This document shows, piece after piece, positions 7,182-15,410 of a stretch of DNA of 64,000 nt; position 1 is the first letter of the stretch; every line of letters starts with the position of its first letter. Under the pieces are notes generated by a model. The model was not told the origin of the DNA and ran no database searches. It saw nothing but the letters and a program-made list of their open reading frames with translations. The position numbers and the translations under genes were made by a program. This stretch comes from Pseudobacter sp. (lineage in GTDB: Bacteria; Bacteroidota; Bacteroidia; Chitinophagales; Chitinophagaceae). The stretch is from contig JAFIGX010000003.1 in NCBI GenBank assembly GCA_017849455.1, positions 248,001 to 312,000 on the forward strand. Reading direction: 5' to 3'.

Positions 7182-8123
7182 TTAGTCAATTGAAACGTTC
7201 TCTTTTTCGCAGACTGATATTGCCCAGAAAATGCACTCATAAACAAGCCCAGAGGTGGTGATTGATCGTTTGTCGAGATCTGATTTCAAGTCGGCCAGAA
7301 AATCAACTTTCCTCATGAAAGCCCTGAAGATATTATCTATACTTTCTTTATTATCATTCTTGGCAGCAGCGTAGGAAAGATAATCATAGTATCGATTCAC
7401 AATATCTTCCTTTTCGGATGCGAATCTATTAATCGGAATGTTTTGCAAGACCAGCAACTGTCGAATGTGCTGCATCATCTTTTCAATGTTCTTTTTCCTA
7501 TGGTCGAAAATACTTGAAACCTGATCATATATCTTCGCATCCTTTTTGAACTTCATTTTAAAATAAATATCTATTTCATCCTGAAAATATTGAGCTTTTT
7601 GAATATCCTCCTTCTTTAATGGAGTCATTCCCAGATTATGCCTTTTGAAAATTTCTCTCTTTACCAACTCCTCTGAATACCCATCCATATCAGTTTTTGG
7701 TTTAATTACAATAAAACGCAGAATGGTATTTTGAATACGCTCTTGTAAACTCCCATCTAAGTCTGAGAATTTCTTTCCAACAAGATTCCAAAGCTCTTCT
7801 AATCCCTGTGCTTTCAATGCAAACTGGCCATTTAGGAACCTTACGATTGTTTCAGCTCGTTGCTTACCATCAATAACTTCCCAGGTTCCGTCTTTTTCAT
7901 ATATCACAAATGGAGGAATTTCGCCGTGAAGTAATATAGATTCAATAAAGTATGTCGCTTTAACAACGGACCATACATAATTCCGCTGATAAGGAGGGTT
8001 GTAGTTTAAGGTATATGAGCTTTTATTGATTAATTGAAAGACTGAGCGGAGAGATTTCAAGATGTCAGTAATGGTAATGTTATTGAACTTATCTCTGATT
8101 TCTGATTTTTTGTTCATTGACAA
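7182..8123 (-). CDS. DUF262 (ParB-like nuclease fold) protein
   Basis: This 313-aa protein carries PPYQRNYVW (43-51) and DGKQR (85-89), the two hallmark motifs of DUF262. A central helical region follows (KREIFKRHNLGMTPLKKEDI is the usual 'N-x-x-x-x-P-L' segment). There is no HNH nuclease. It sits between a sigma-70-like gene (21 bp upstream) and a second, larger DUF262 gene (27 bp downstream), so the three are probably one transcript. DUF262 proteins commonly occur in anti-phage and DNA-modification islands. The role here is inferred only. Confidence 0.8.
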   Translation of the reverse strand: MSMNKKSEIRDKFNNITITDILKSLRSVFQLINKSSYTLNYNPPYQRNYVWSVVKATYFIESILLHGEIPPFVIYEKDGTWEVIDGKQRAETIVRFLNGQFALKAQGLEELWNLVGKKFSDLDGSLQERIQNTILRFIVIKPKTDMDGYSEELVKREIFKRHNLGMTPLKKEDIQKAQYFQDEIDIYFKMKFKKDAKIYDQVSSIFDHRKKNIEKMMQHIRQLLVLQNIPINRFASEKEDIVNRYYDYLSYAAAKNDNKESIDNIFRAFMRKVDFLADLKSDLDKRSITTSGLVYECIFWAISVCEKENVSID

Positions 8124-8144
8124 TAGTTGATGAGTTGTTAAAGG

Positions 8145-8978
8145 TTATTTCTTTCTTATTCTGTTGAGTATGTTCATAGCTGAATAGTGCAACTTTAAAA
8201 GCTCAAAGGGGGCGAGACCAAGTTCCTCAGAAATGAGTCCGAAAGAAAGCTTGTTCTTGTAGTAAAGTGTGCAAAACTGGGCCTGCTGCTTATTCAGGTA
8301 GGCTTCATAATTAGCTACAGGTATCGATGCTGTCCTTTGACTCGCTTGATGGGCCTTATGAAGGGTTGGCAAGATAAGTTTCAAAAGTCTATTACTCTTC
8401 CTCATTTCCCAAGTAACTTTTTGGCAGGATACTCCAAGATGTTTGGAAATTTTTTGATGGCTTAGCCCTTTATGGTGTAATTCCAGAAAGTTTTTTCGGG
8501 TTGCAGGTAAATAGGGCATTGCATTTTCAAGAAGTTTTAATAACTCTTTTGTGGAACCCTTATCAACCCGATCAGCAAACTCAGTTTCCGGATCATGACC
8601 GTATCTTGAGATGTGTTCGGTATAGTAAAAATCCATAAGTAATGAATTCTTACGCCAATTGTTTACCCGATATCGGGAGCACCGCCGTTTAATGAATAAT
8701 TTGATGCTTGAACAGAAATGATTCAAGTTTTCTATCCTTTCCCGTCTTTCCCAGGCAAAAAGAAACGCATCCTGAACTATGCAATCAATTTCAAAATTAT
8801 CTTTAAGCAGGTGAGAAGCAAAGGAAAAAGTGGATCTATACAGTAGTCTATGTAGATAGGCAAGACCCTTTTCGTTGCCTGAAATGAATAACTGGAAATG
8901 AACAAAGTCTTCAGACGACGGGATCTGAAACCGGTGGATCATGGGGTTTTCAAAACGCTGAATTGACATACGTTTCAC
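8145..8978 (-). CDS. Sigma-70-like (ECF) protein with extra C-terminal HTH
   Basis: In this 277-aa protein, residues ~36-105 resemble sigma region 2 (VQDAFLFAWERRERIENL is the core-binding/-10 helix). Residues ~155-200 resemble region 4 (LPATRKNFLELHHKGLSHQK, then ISKHLGVSCQKV). Ordinary ECF factors end there at ~190 aa. This one has ~75 more residues with a second helix-turn-helix-like segment (SFGLISEELGLAPFELLKLH, 245-264). No anti-sigma gene is adjacent; instead it heads an operon with two DUF262 genes. It may direct transcription of that operon or act as a DNA-binding subunit. The sigma-like identity is likely, the function unknown. Confidence 0.65.
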   Translation of the reverse strand: MKRMSIQRFENPMIHRFQIPSSEDFVHFQLFISGNEKGLAYLHRLLYRSTFSFASHLLKDNFEIDCIVQDAFLFAWERRERIENLNHFCSSIKLFIKRRCSRYRVNNWRKNSLLMDFYYTEHISRYGHDPETEFADRVDKGSTKELLKLLENAMPYLPATRKNFLELHHKGLSHQKISKHLGVSCQKVTWEMRKSNRLLKLILPTLHKAHQASQRTASIPVANYEAYLNKQQAQFCTLYYKNKLSFGLISEELGLAPFELLKLHYSAMNILNRIRKK

Positions 8979-9242
8979 TTAACAAGATAGCTGAGGATCG
9001 TTATGGGATGATGAAATCCAAGAGAACCATTGAATTTCTTGCGCAAAAGCAAGTATTAGATAATCAATCTATTAGCACCATTAGAGTGGCGTATTGCAGA
9101 CACATTGTTGAATTTCTTTTTTGCTCTTGAATATTTCATACTTAATTATACCACAAAGCCTGTAGAAAGATACTCCAGGGATTTCAGGAGGCTGACAGCA
9201 CATTGTCATACACACAAACCGACGAAGAACTCTAATTCCTGG

Positions 9243-9316
9243 GCTAATTGGTTCAAAATAGTCTAGCGAGGAGGTTGGGTGTCTATTGTTTAGAAGACCA
9301 GTAATGCTGGCCTTTT
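9243..9316 (+). repeat. Diverged direct repeat, copy B (tRNA-3'-end-like scar)
   Basis: GCTAATTGGTTCAA (9243-9256) is identical to copy A at 1216-1229. GTCTAGCGAGGAGG follows, then a terminator at the same spacing. The two copies lie 8.0 kb apart and bracket the AT-rich island genes. In frame, both read (S/W)ANWFK, the peptide that T-arms of tRNAs typically spell. This is an attachment-site scar by inference. Confidence 0.45.
9292..9316 (+). terminator. Rho-independent terminator
   Basis: AGAAGACCAG (9292-9301) pairs with CTGGCCTTTT (9307-9316), with two mismatches, around TAATG. It is followed by GATTTTTTTT. Confidence 0.65.
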
Positions 9317-9446
9317 GATTTTTTTTCCAGAAAATTTTCTGCAAGGAAGCAAAGAGCAGGAACTGCGCTATTAGAGAAGGGACCGATCCTTCTGCCTCAC
9401 TTATAAGTCCAATCTATAAACAGCCCCTTTTCCCTAATTTTATACC

Positions 9447-10337
9447 ATGAGTACTCCCTCGCGCGAACGGTCTTTGCCAATTTACCCACCCGACAACGAA
9501 CCCTGGGATTGGGAAGTCACCAACCGCACCAGTTGGCGTACCTGGTCGTTCAAAGCATTGTGGGCCTACCGTCATCTTCTGTTCAGGTTTGTAAAGCGCG
9601 ATTTTTTGGTGAACTATCAGCAAACCCTGCTCGGGCCTTTGTGGGTGGTGTTGCAGCCCGTGCTCACACTGGTCGTATACGTGCTGGTATTCGGCAAATG
9701 GATGGGCATCAAAACAGGTGATGCACCGCCCGTGCTCTTCTTTCTCTGCGGTATCCTGCTGTGGGGATTGTTCAGCGATCTTTTTACCGGCACTGCCTTC
9801 CTCTTCACTTATTACGGTTCACTCTATAATAAAGTATACTTTCCCCGGCTCGTGATCCCCTTTTCCGTTGCAGGCACACAATTGCTGCGCTTCTTTATCC
9901 AACTGGTATTGCTGGTGTTCGTATTGGGGTATTATTCCTGGTACAGATCTTTTGCCTTCACCCCGGGGTTATGGCTGTTGTCATTGCCTGTTGTTATCTT
10001 GTTAACGGCCCTTTTTGCGCTGGCGCTTGGCCTCATCTTTTGTATCTTGACGGCACGTTACCGTGATCTTTCCAATATCGTTCACCTGGGTATACGGCTG
10101 TTCATGTTCGTAACCCCGGTGATCTACCCTTTATCCGTAGTGCCTGCCAGCGTTCGCTGGCTGGCCAATATCAATCCATTGTCTCCTTTGTTCGAAGTAT
10201 TCCGGTATGCGCTGATCGGGCAGGGCCTGTTCACTACCGGGCAGTTGATCTATAGTACTTTATTCATAACCATGCTTTTCCTGCTTGCACTGGTATGGTT
10301 CAACAAACAGGCCGCAAGGCTTATCGATGTGGCATAA
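9447..10337 (+). CDS. ABC-2 type polysaccharide export permease (Wzm-like)
   Basis: This 296-aa integral membrane protein has about six hydrophobic segments spread over residues ~65-290, typical of Wzm/TagG permeases. The cytoplasmic N-terminus includes the family stretch FVKRDFLVNYQQTLLGPLW (residues ~50-68). The C-terminal part has NINPLSPLFEVFRYALIG, the canonical Wzm signature. With the ATPase starting 3 bp after its stop, it would export lipid-linked polysaccharide or O-antigen across the inner membrane. It is the first gene of a four-gene plus-strand operon, and the ATG at 9447 leaves a normal N-terminus. Confidence 0.92.
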   Translation: MSTPSRERSLPIYPPDNEPWDWEVTNRTSWRTWSFKALWAYRHLLFRFVKRDFLVNYQQTLLGPLWVVLQPVLTLVVYVLVFGKWMGIKTGDAPPVLFFLCGILLWGLFSDLFTGTAFLFTYYGSLYNKVYFPRLVIPFSVAGTQLLRFFIQLVLLVFVLGYYSWYRSFAFTPGLWLLSLPVVILLTALFALALGLIFCILTARYRDLSNIVHLGIRLFMFVTPVIYPLSVVPASVRWLANINPLSPLFEVFRYALIGQGLFTTGQLIYSTLFITMLFLLALVWFNKQAARLIDVA

Positions 10338-10340
10338 GCT

Positions 10341-11624
10341 ATGAGCAGAATTGTAATAGAAGCAACGAATATATCCAAACAATATACGCTGGGTGCTACG
10401 GGCACAGGCTCGTTCCGTCAGGATATAAAGCGCTGGCTTGGTAAAAAGACCGGCCGGCCCAACGATCCTTTTTTTTACGGCAGCAATTCCGCGGCCGATA
10501 CTTTACTTGCTTTACAAAATATCAGTTTCCAGGTACAACAGGGCGACTGCTGGGGCATTGTAGGCGCCAACGGCGCCGGCAAGTCCACGTTATTGAAGAT
10601 CATTTCCCGCATCATACAACCAACTACCGGAACTGTAAAGGGGCGCGGTACGATCGGCAGCCTGCTGGAGATTGGCACCGGCTTTCATCCTGAACTTTCG
10701 GGCAGGGAAAATATCTTCATCAGCGGTTACCTGCTGGGTATGAAGAAGGCGGAGATCAAACAGCAGTTCGATGAAATCGTAGCATTTTCAGGCCTGGAAA
10801 AATTCATCGATACACCGGTGAAACGCTATTCTTCGGGCATGTATGTGCGACTGGCCTTTTCAGTGGCCGCCCACCTGCAGGCCGATATTCTCATCATGGA
10901 TGAAGTGCTGGCCGTGGGCGATATCGAGTTCCAGAAGAAATGCCTCGACAAGATGCAGCAGGTGGTCAACGACCATCTCCGCACCATCCTGTTCGTAAGC
11001 CATAATATGCAGGCCGTGACACACCTCTGCCGGCAGGCCATCTGGCTGCAACAGGGTAAGCTGGTGGCTATGGGGGATACTTCACAGGTTGTAGATCAAT
11101 ACGTAGGCAGCTTACAACAAAACCGGCTGCGGCTGCAATGGCAGCATGAAGCAGAGGCCCCTGGCAATGAATATGTGCGCATCCTTTCCATGGAGCTGGT
11201 GCCGGAACTACACTCACCGGAGAGTGTGATCGATGTACGTACCCCCCTGCATGTAAAATTCACTATCCGGAACCTATCGGAAAATATCTTGTTAAACGCC
11301 GGTCTCCATTTATTCAATTACGCCGGCGAATGTATATTTGATGTAGCTTCTAAACCAGTTTGGTGCCGGGCAGGTATTGTAGAAGGGGTATGTGATATAC
11401 CCGGCCATTTCCTGAACGATGGCGCTTATTATCTATCACTGATCATTGTACGCGATACCTCTATTCCTTTATACTATTTCGAGGCAGGTATTCACTTTGA
11501 AGTGGCTGATTATCGTGAGGACACAACCTGGTTTGGCAAATGGAAAGGAGTAGTGCGTCCCCAATTCCCTTTCCGGTTTGAACCTTATCCTGCATTACGG
11601 GACACTCAATCAATTGATCATTGA
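10341..11624 (+). CDS. ABC transporter ATPase with Wzt-type C-terminal domain
   Basis: This 427-aa protein has Walker A GANGAGKST (75-83), signature YSSGMYVRLAFS and Walker B ILIMDEVLAVGD, followed by the switch histidine in FVSHNM. Residues ~265-427 form the extra beta-sandwich seen in Wzt proteins. That domain reads a terminal modification on the O-polysaccharide and couples chain completion to export. The insertion after residue 18, before the first ABC strand's partner, is also Wzt-like. Its stop overlaps the following glycosyltransferase start (TTGA, 11621-11624). Confidence 0.93.
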   Translation: MSRIVIEATNISKQYTLGATGTGSFRQDIKRWLGKKTGRPNDPFFYGSNSAADTLLALQNISFQVQQGDCWGIVGANGAGKSTLLKIISRIIQPTTGTVKGRGTIGSLLEIGTGFHPELSGRENIFISGYLLGMKKAEIKQQFDEIVAFSGLEKFIDTPVKRYSSGMYVRLAFSVAAHLQADILIMDEVLAVGDIEFQKKCLDKMQQVVNDHLRTILFVSHNMQAVTHLCRQAIWLQQGKLVAMGDTSQVVDQYVGSLQQNRLRLQWQHEAEAPGNEYVRILSMELVPELHSPESVIDVRTPLHVKFTIRNLSENILLNAGLHLFNYAGECIFDVASKPVWCRAGIVEGVCDIPGHFLNDGAYYLSLIIVRDTSIPLYYFEAGIHFEVADYREDTTWFGKWKGVVRPQFPFRFEPYPALRDTQSIDH

Positions 11625-12628
11625 ATAGGATTCCTTTATCGCCCCCTGCTATTAAGCCCCTTGCACAAGATATACACCGGCCCCGATGGTCGGTGATGAT
11701 CCCTGTGTATAATTGTGCCGGTTTCCTCGCCGAAACGCTGGAGGCTGTATTGGCGCAAGCCCTTCCTATGCAACAGATGCAGATAGAGGTGGTGGACGAT
11801 TGCAGCACAGATGCCGATGTAGCCGGACTGGTGAAACAGATCGGACATGGACGGGTAGGTTATTACCGGCAACCGGAAAATATAGGCAGCCTGCGCAATT
11901 TTGAAACCTGCATCAACCGGGCAACAGGCGAACTGATACACCTGCTCCATGGTGATGACCTGGTAAAACCCGGTTATTATGCGCAGATGCAGCAGTTGTT
12001 CGATACCTATCCATCCATCGGAGCCGCCTTTTGCCGGTACGCTTATATAGGCCAAAGCGGTAAGACCTTGTACCTGCGCGATGCCGAGATGAAGCAACCC
12101 GGTATCCTGGAGCATGCCCTCCTGAAATTGGCTGAAAGACAGCGGGTGCAATTCTGTACCATCACTGTAAAACGGGCAGTCTATGAAAAGCTGGGGGCTT
12201 TTTATGGCGTCAACTATGGAGAGGATTGGGAAATGTGGGTACGTATTGCGAGCCATTATCCTATTGCGTATGATCCTGCTATTCTGGCCGCCTACCGGCT
12301 GCATTTCTCTTCCATCTCAGGGCAGTCTTACTCAACAGCCAAAAACCTGAAAGACCTGCAGTGGGTGATGCAGGCCATTCAACAATATTTACCGGAAACG
12401 GAGAAGCAAAGGATATACAACCGGTCGATGAAATTTTACGCACATTATGGTATCAAAATAGCCAATGATCTCTGGTATGGGCTGAAGAACAAGCAGGGTG
12501 CCAGAACGCAGGTGCAGGAGGCTTTGCGTATGCACCGCGATGGGCTGATGTACTGGAAGATCGCAAAGCTGTATACGAAGATGGCCTTGAATATAACGGC
12601 CTTTATTCCACGACGTACCAGGAATTAA
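11621..12628 (+). CDS. Family 2 glycosyltransferase
   Basis: This 335-aa GT-A fold enzyme has the N-terminal nucleotide-binding strand WSVMIPVYNCAGFLAETLEA, DDCSTDA in the second strand and LLHGDDLV as the metal-binding DXD equivalent. EDWEMWVRIA is the conserved ED of the acceptor side. The start appears to be TTG at 11621, overlapping the stop of the transporter ATPase by 4 nt; the next ATG falls inside the first beta strand and is too late. It probably adds a sugar to the polysaccharide exported by the adjacent transporter. Donor and linkage cannot be read from sequence. Confidence 0.9.
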   Translation: MNRIPLSPPAIKPLAQDIHRPRWSVMIPVYNCAGFLAETLEAVLAQALPMQQMQIEVVDDCSTDADVAGLVKQIGHGRVGYYRQPENIGSLRNFETCINRATGELIHLLHGDDLVKPGYYAQMQQLFDTYPSIGAAFCRYAYIGQSGKTLYLRDAEMKQPGILEHALLKLAERQRVQFCTITVKRAVYEKLGAFYGVNYGEDWEMWVRIASHYPIAYDPAILAAYRLHFSSISGQSYSTAKNLKDLQWVMQAIQQYLPETEKQRIYNRSMKFYAHYGIKIANDLWYGLKNKQGARTQVQEALRMHRDGLMYWKIAKLYTKMALNITAFIPRRTRN

Positions 12629-12636
12629 ATACATCC

Positions 12637-13641
12637 ATGAAAAAAGGGATAACCATTCTAATCTGTACATACAACGGAGCGCAAAAGCTACCGGTAACCC
12701 TGCGTCATATTGCGCAGCAGGTAACAACGGGCATTGAATGCGAGCTGCTGGTAATAGACAATGCCTCTACCGATGATACCCTGGAAACAGTACAACGGGA
12801 GTGGCAGCAATACCAAACAGCGGTGCAGCTCCGTATCCTTACTGAAGACCAGGTTGGCCTTACCTTCGCCCGCCACAAAGGCATTACAAGCGCCCGCTAT
12901 GATCATGTGGTGCTGTGCGATGACGACAACTGGCTGGCGCCCGATTATGCATACAAGGCGCTCGCCCTGATGGAGCAACACAACAATATCGGCATATTGG
13001 GCGGTCATGGGCATTTTGTATATGAAACACCTGCGCCGGACTGGCTCCTTGCCTGCAACCTTTACGCCGGCGGGCCACAGGCTGTCGACAGCGGCCTTGT
13101 AAAAGATCACCTGGTATATGGTGCAGGTGCGGTGCTACGAAAGGCCGCTTATAAAGAAGTGTGTAAAAAAGGATTTACTTCTGCTCTCACAGACCGCCAG
13201 GGACACCTGTTAACCTCAGGCGGCGACTACGAATTGTGTTATGTGCTGGCCCTGGCAGGTTATGTAACATGGTATGAAGAAACACTTCACTTCGATCATT
13301 TCATTACTGCCAACCGGCTTACCCTTGATTATTATCTTACCTATATTGAAGAAAGTTCGTATTGCTTTTCCGTACTGGAACCTTATAAGATATTATTGAA
13401 GACCCAACAAACTTCCGGCTTTCTTTTCCTCTGGGAGCTGTTGAAGAGCTGGTGGTATCACGTAAAAAAGATCATCGCCGTTTTTTTCAAAAGCCTGTTC
13501 ACTTCCCGCGCTGCCAGTGACCGCATTCTTTACAGATTACAATATACCATACTGAAGCAGCGCCTCCAATCTTATCGTCATTATGCGCTGATGAAAAATA
13601 ACTTCACGGCAATAGTAGCACTGCAAAGGAAATTGAGGTAG
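12637..13641 (+). CDS. Family 2 glycosyltransferase
   Basis: This 334-aa GT2 enzyme starts with MKKGITILICTYNGAQKLP and has VIDNASTDDT in the UDP-binding region, LCDDDNWLAPDY as the DXD motif and SGGDYELCY as the later catalytic region. Residues ~260-300 are more hydrophobic, suggesting a membrane-associated helix. It begins 8 bp after the preceding transferase and ends the plus-strand operon, with the next gene convergent 16 bp away. It is probably a second glycosyl-adding enzyme of the same surface glycan. Confidence 0.9.
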   Translation: MKKGITILICTYNGAQKLPVTLRHIAQQVTTGIECELLVIDNASTDDTLETVQREWQQYQTAVQLRILTEDQVGLTFARHKGITSARYDHVVLCDDDNWLAPDYAYKALALMEQHNNIGILGGHGHFVYETPAPDWLLACNLYAGGPQAVDSGLVKDHLVYGAGAVLRKAAYKEVCKKGFTSALTDRQGHLLTSGGDYELCYVLALAGYVTWYEETLHFDHFITANRLTLDYYLTYIEESSYCFSVLEPYKILLKTQQTSGFLFLWELLKSWWYHVKKIIAVFFKSLFTSRAASDRILYRLQYTILKQRLQSYRHYALMKNNFTAIVALQRKLR

Positions 13642-13657
13642 GAACTGTTCCAGCCTT

Positions 13658-14461
13658 TCAATACGTAGCCCTGCCCCCGGACAGATCAAACGTAAATCCC
13701 GTAATAAAACTATTCTGCTTCGATACAATATAGGCCACCAGATCAGCAGCTTCTTCCAATGTGCCGCAGCGTTTCATGGGGATTTTATCCGTCATGTATT
13801 TTATTTGTTGCTCCGGCAAAGCATCCACCAGTGGTGTCCTGATCACGGCAGGCGCCAGCGCATTTACAGTGATGCCTGTTTCCGCATATTCTTTTCCCTG
13901 CACTTTGGTCATGCCGATGACAGCAGCTTTGGATGAAGAATAGGCCAGCATCCCAACATTTCCCTCTTTTCCTGCAATGGAGGCAATATGCAGTATCCGT
14001 CCGTAATTCCTTTTGAGCATGTGAGGGATCACCGCCTTTGCGATGGTAAAGCTGCTCATGAAGTTTACTTCGAATACTTTATGAATATCCCTGATGTCTA
14101 CTTCATGACTTACCACATTTGTTTCGCCGGAGATGCCGGCGCTGTTCACCAGTATGTCGATCTTTCCAAAATCTTCTGCTATTGCCGCGATCGTTTCATT
14201 GACCAATGATTCCTGTGTGATATCGATCGGGTATACCTTGCTTTTCGGCCTGTATTGCTGAAACCCTTTGTCGAGCCCGTCTTGATTGATGTCTAACAAC
14301 GCTACCATCGCCCCTTCGCTCAGTAGTTTGTTTGCAATGGCAAACCCCAAACCAGATGCGGCCCCTGTAACGATGGCGACCTGGCCTTTGAATTCATCCC
14401 TGCCCTCCTTTTTCATAGTCGCGTTGAAGACAGCTTCATCATTCTGGTCCTTTGATTTCAT
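13658..14461 (-). CDS. Short-chain dehydrogenase/reductase (SDR)
   Basis: This 267-aa classical SDR has the cofactor motif TGAASGLG (~residues 32-39), NSAG near residue 108, the catalytic Ser in IASIAG and YSSSK as the active-site Tyr-Lys. It ends in FDLSGGRATY, typical of sugar-acid dehydrogenases. DINQDG after strand 2 points to NAD+ preference (acidic residue). It is the last gene of a seven-gene catabolic operon and probably oxidises a hydroxy-acid intermediate such as a 2-keto-3-deoxy-sugar acid. A FabG-like role is less likely in this context. The true start could be the second Met, 15 codons in. Confidence 0.85.
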   Translation of the reverse strand: MKSKDQNDEAVFNATMKKEGRDEFKGQVAIVTGAASGLGFAIANKLLSEGAMVALLDINQDGLDKGFQQYRPKSKVYPIDITQESLVNETIAAIAEDFGKIDILVNSAGISGETNVVSHEVDIRDIHKVFEVNFMSSFTIAKAVIPHMLKRNYGRILHIASIAGKEGNVGMLAYSSSKAAVIGMTKVQGKEYAETGITVNALAPAVIRTPLVDALPEQQIKYMTDKIPMKRCGTLEEAADLVAYIVSKQNSFITGFTFDLSGGRATY

Positions 14462-14488
14462 AAGTCAAGTGTTTAAAAAGTGATGGTA

Positions 14489-15403
14489 TTATTGTCCTTT
14501 TACAAGCTCTACGATCCGCGCATTCAATTCCTTTACATAAGCTCTGGTCGATGCATCCGGTTGATAGCCCGCCTTGCGAACTACACTGTTCCTGAGCACC
14601 CCTCTTTCAATTAGCAGTTCCTTCTCCGCATAGTGAAACAACTCCATATTTTGCAGGGAGAAGAATATCTGCGGCATTACTTTCTCAAAAAGATCGAACG
14701 CTTCGTTATTATCACCATTCTTTCTCAACCAGAAGATTTTTTGCAGAAGGTCAGATACTCCCAGTCCCGGCATTACGCCTGCAATCCCCACCGGCACCAA
14801 CTCCAGCATATAGAGCCCGCCCCATCCTTCCATCAGACCTATTTTTCCGCCGGTGGCTTTTATGATCCTTTCAAATTTGGGTGCGCACAAAGGCTCTTCC
14901 AATTTCAGGTATTTGAAGTTGGAATGTTCTTCCATCAATTCCCTGATGAATTCTACACTGATGGATGCGCCACCGGGATTGAAGTCCTGTATCAACACCG
15001 GCGTTTCAGGAATGGCCTGTAAAAAACCAGACAGGTATTCTTTCAATGATTGTTCCGGTAAGCCAAAGATGCGGGGCACTGCCAGGGATATGACATCAGC
15101 CCCTGCTTCCACATTTGCCTGCGCCAACCTGATCGCTACCTTCAAAGAAGGGTGGTTGGATTGAGCTACGATCTGCATCCTGCCTGCCGATTGCTCCACC
15201 GCGATCTTCACTACCTGCAATTTTTCATCATCCGTCAGCTTATAGAATTCGCTGGCATAAGCAGGTAAGCAGGCTGCCATTATTCCATTGGATATGGCAA
15301 ATTCCACCAGTTTTCTCAGGGCAGCTTCATCTATTTCCTCCTTTTCTGTAAACGGTGTTGGAATGATCGGCACCACGCCTGTCAGTTCTACCTTGTTTTT
15401 CAT
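14489..15403 (-). CDS. DapA-family (dihydrodipicolinate synthase-like) aldolase
   Basis: This 304-aa class I aldolase barrel starts GVVPIIPTPF. The Schiff-base lysine sits in FKYLKLEEP (residues ~167-175). The position of the usual catalytic tyrosine (YNVP/YNxP) reads DFNPGG, so that Tyr is replaced by Phe. True DapA enzymes need this Tyr, so this is not lysine biosynthesis; lyases or dehydratases on sugar acids are likelier. It lies 7 bp after the EamA transporter gene and 27 bp before the SDR gene in the operon. Confidence 0.82.
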   Translation of the reverse strand: MKNKVELTGVVPIIPTPFTEKEEIDEAALRKLVEFAISNGIMAACLPAYASEFYKLTDDEKLQVVKIAVEQSAGRMQIVAQSNHPSLKVAIRLAQANVEAGADVISLAVPRIFGLPEQSLKEYLSGFLQAIPETPVLIQDFNPGGASISVEFIRELMEEHSNFKYLKLEEPLCAPKFERIIKATGGKIGLMEGWGGLYMLELVPVGIAGVMPGLGVSDLLQKIFWLRKNGDNNEAFDLFEKVMPQIFFSLQNMELFHYAEKELLIERGVLRNSVVRKAGYQPDASTRAYVKELNARIVELVKGQ

Positions 15404-15410
15404 TGTTCGT

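Larger units (their letters stand above)
8979..9446. other. Intergenic region at the island's right edge
   Basis: No gene is supported. Upstream of the sigma-like gene (8979-9100) a plus-strand frame reads MMKSKRTIEFLAQKQVL but has no recognisable family and ends at once. The stretch then carries the tRNA-3'-end-like repeat copy B with its terminator (9243-9316). The last ~100 bp must hold the promoter of the polysaccharide-export operon. Base composition shifts from AT-rich to balanced near 9,350-9,450. Confidence 0.5.

Noticed and set aside
9081-9344. 87-codon minus-strand open frame at the island edge
   Set aside because: It runs across the tRNA-like scar and the terminator, and the translation shows no family.
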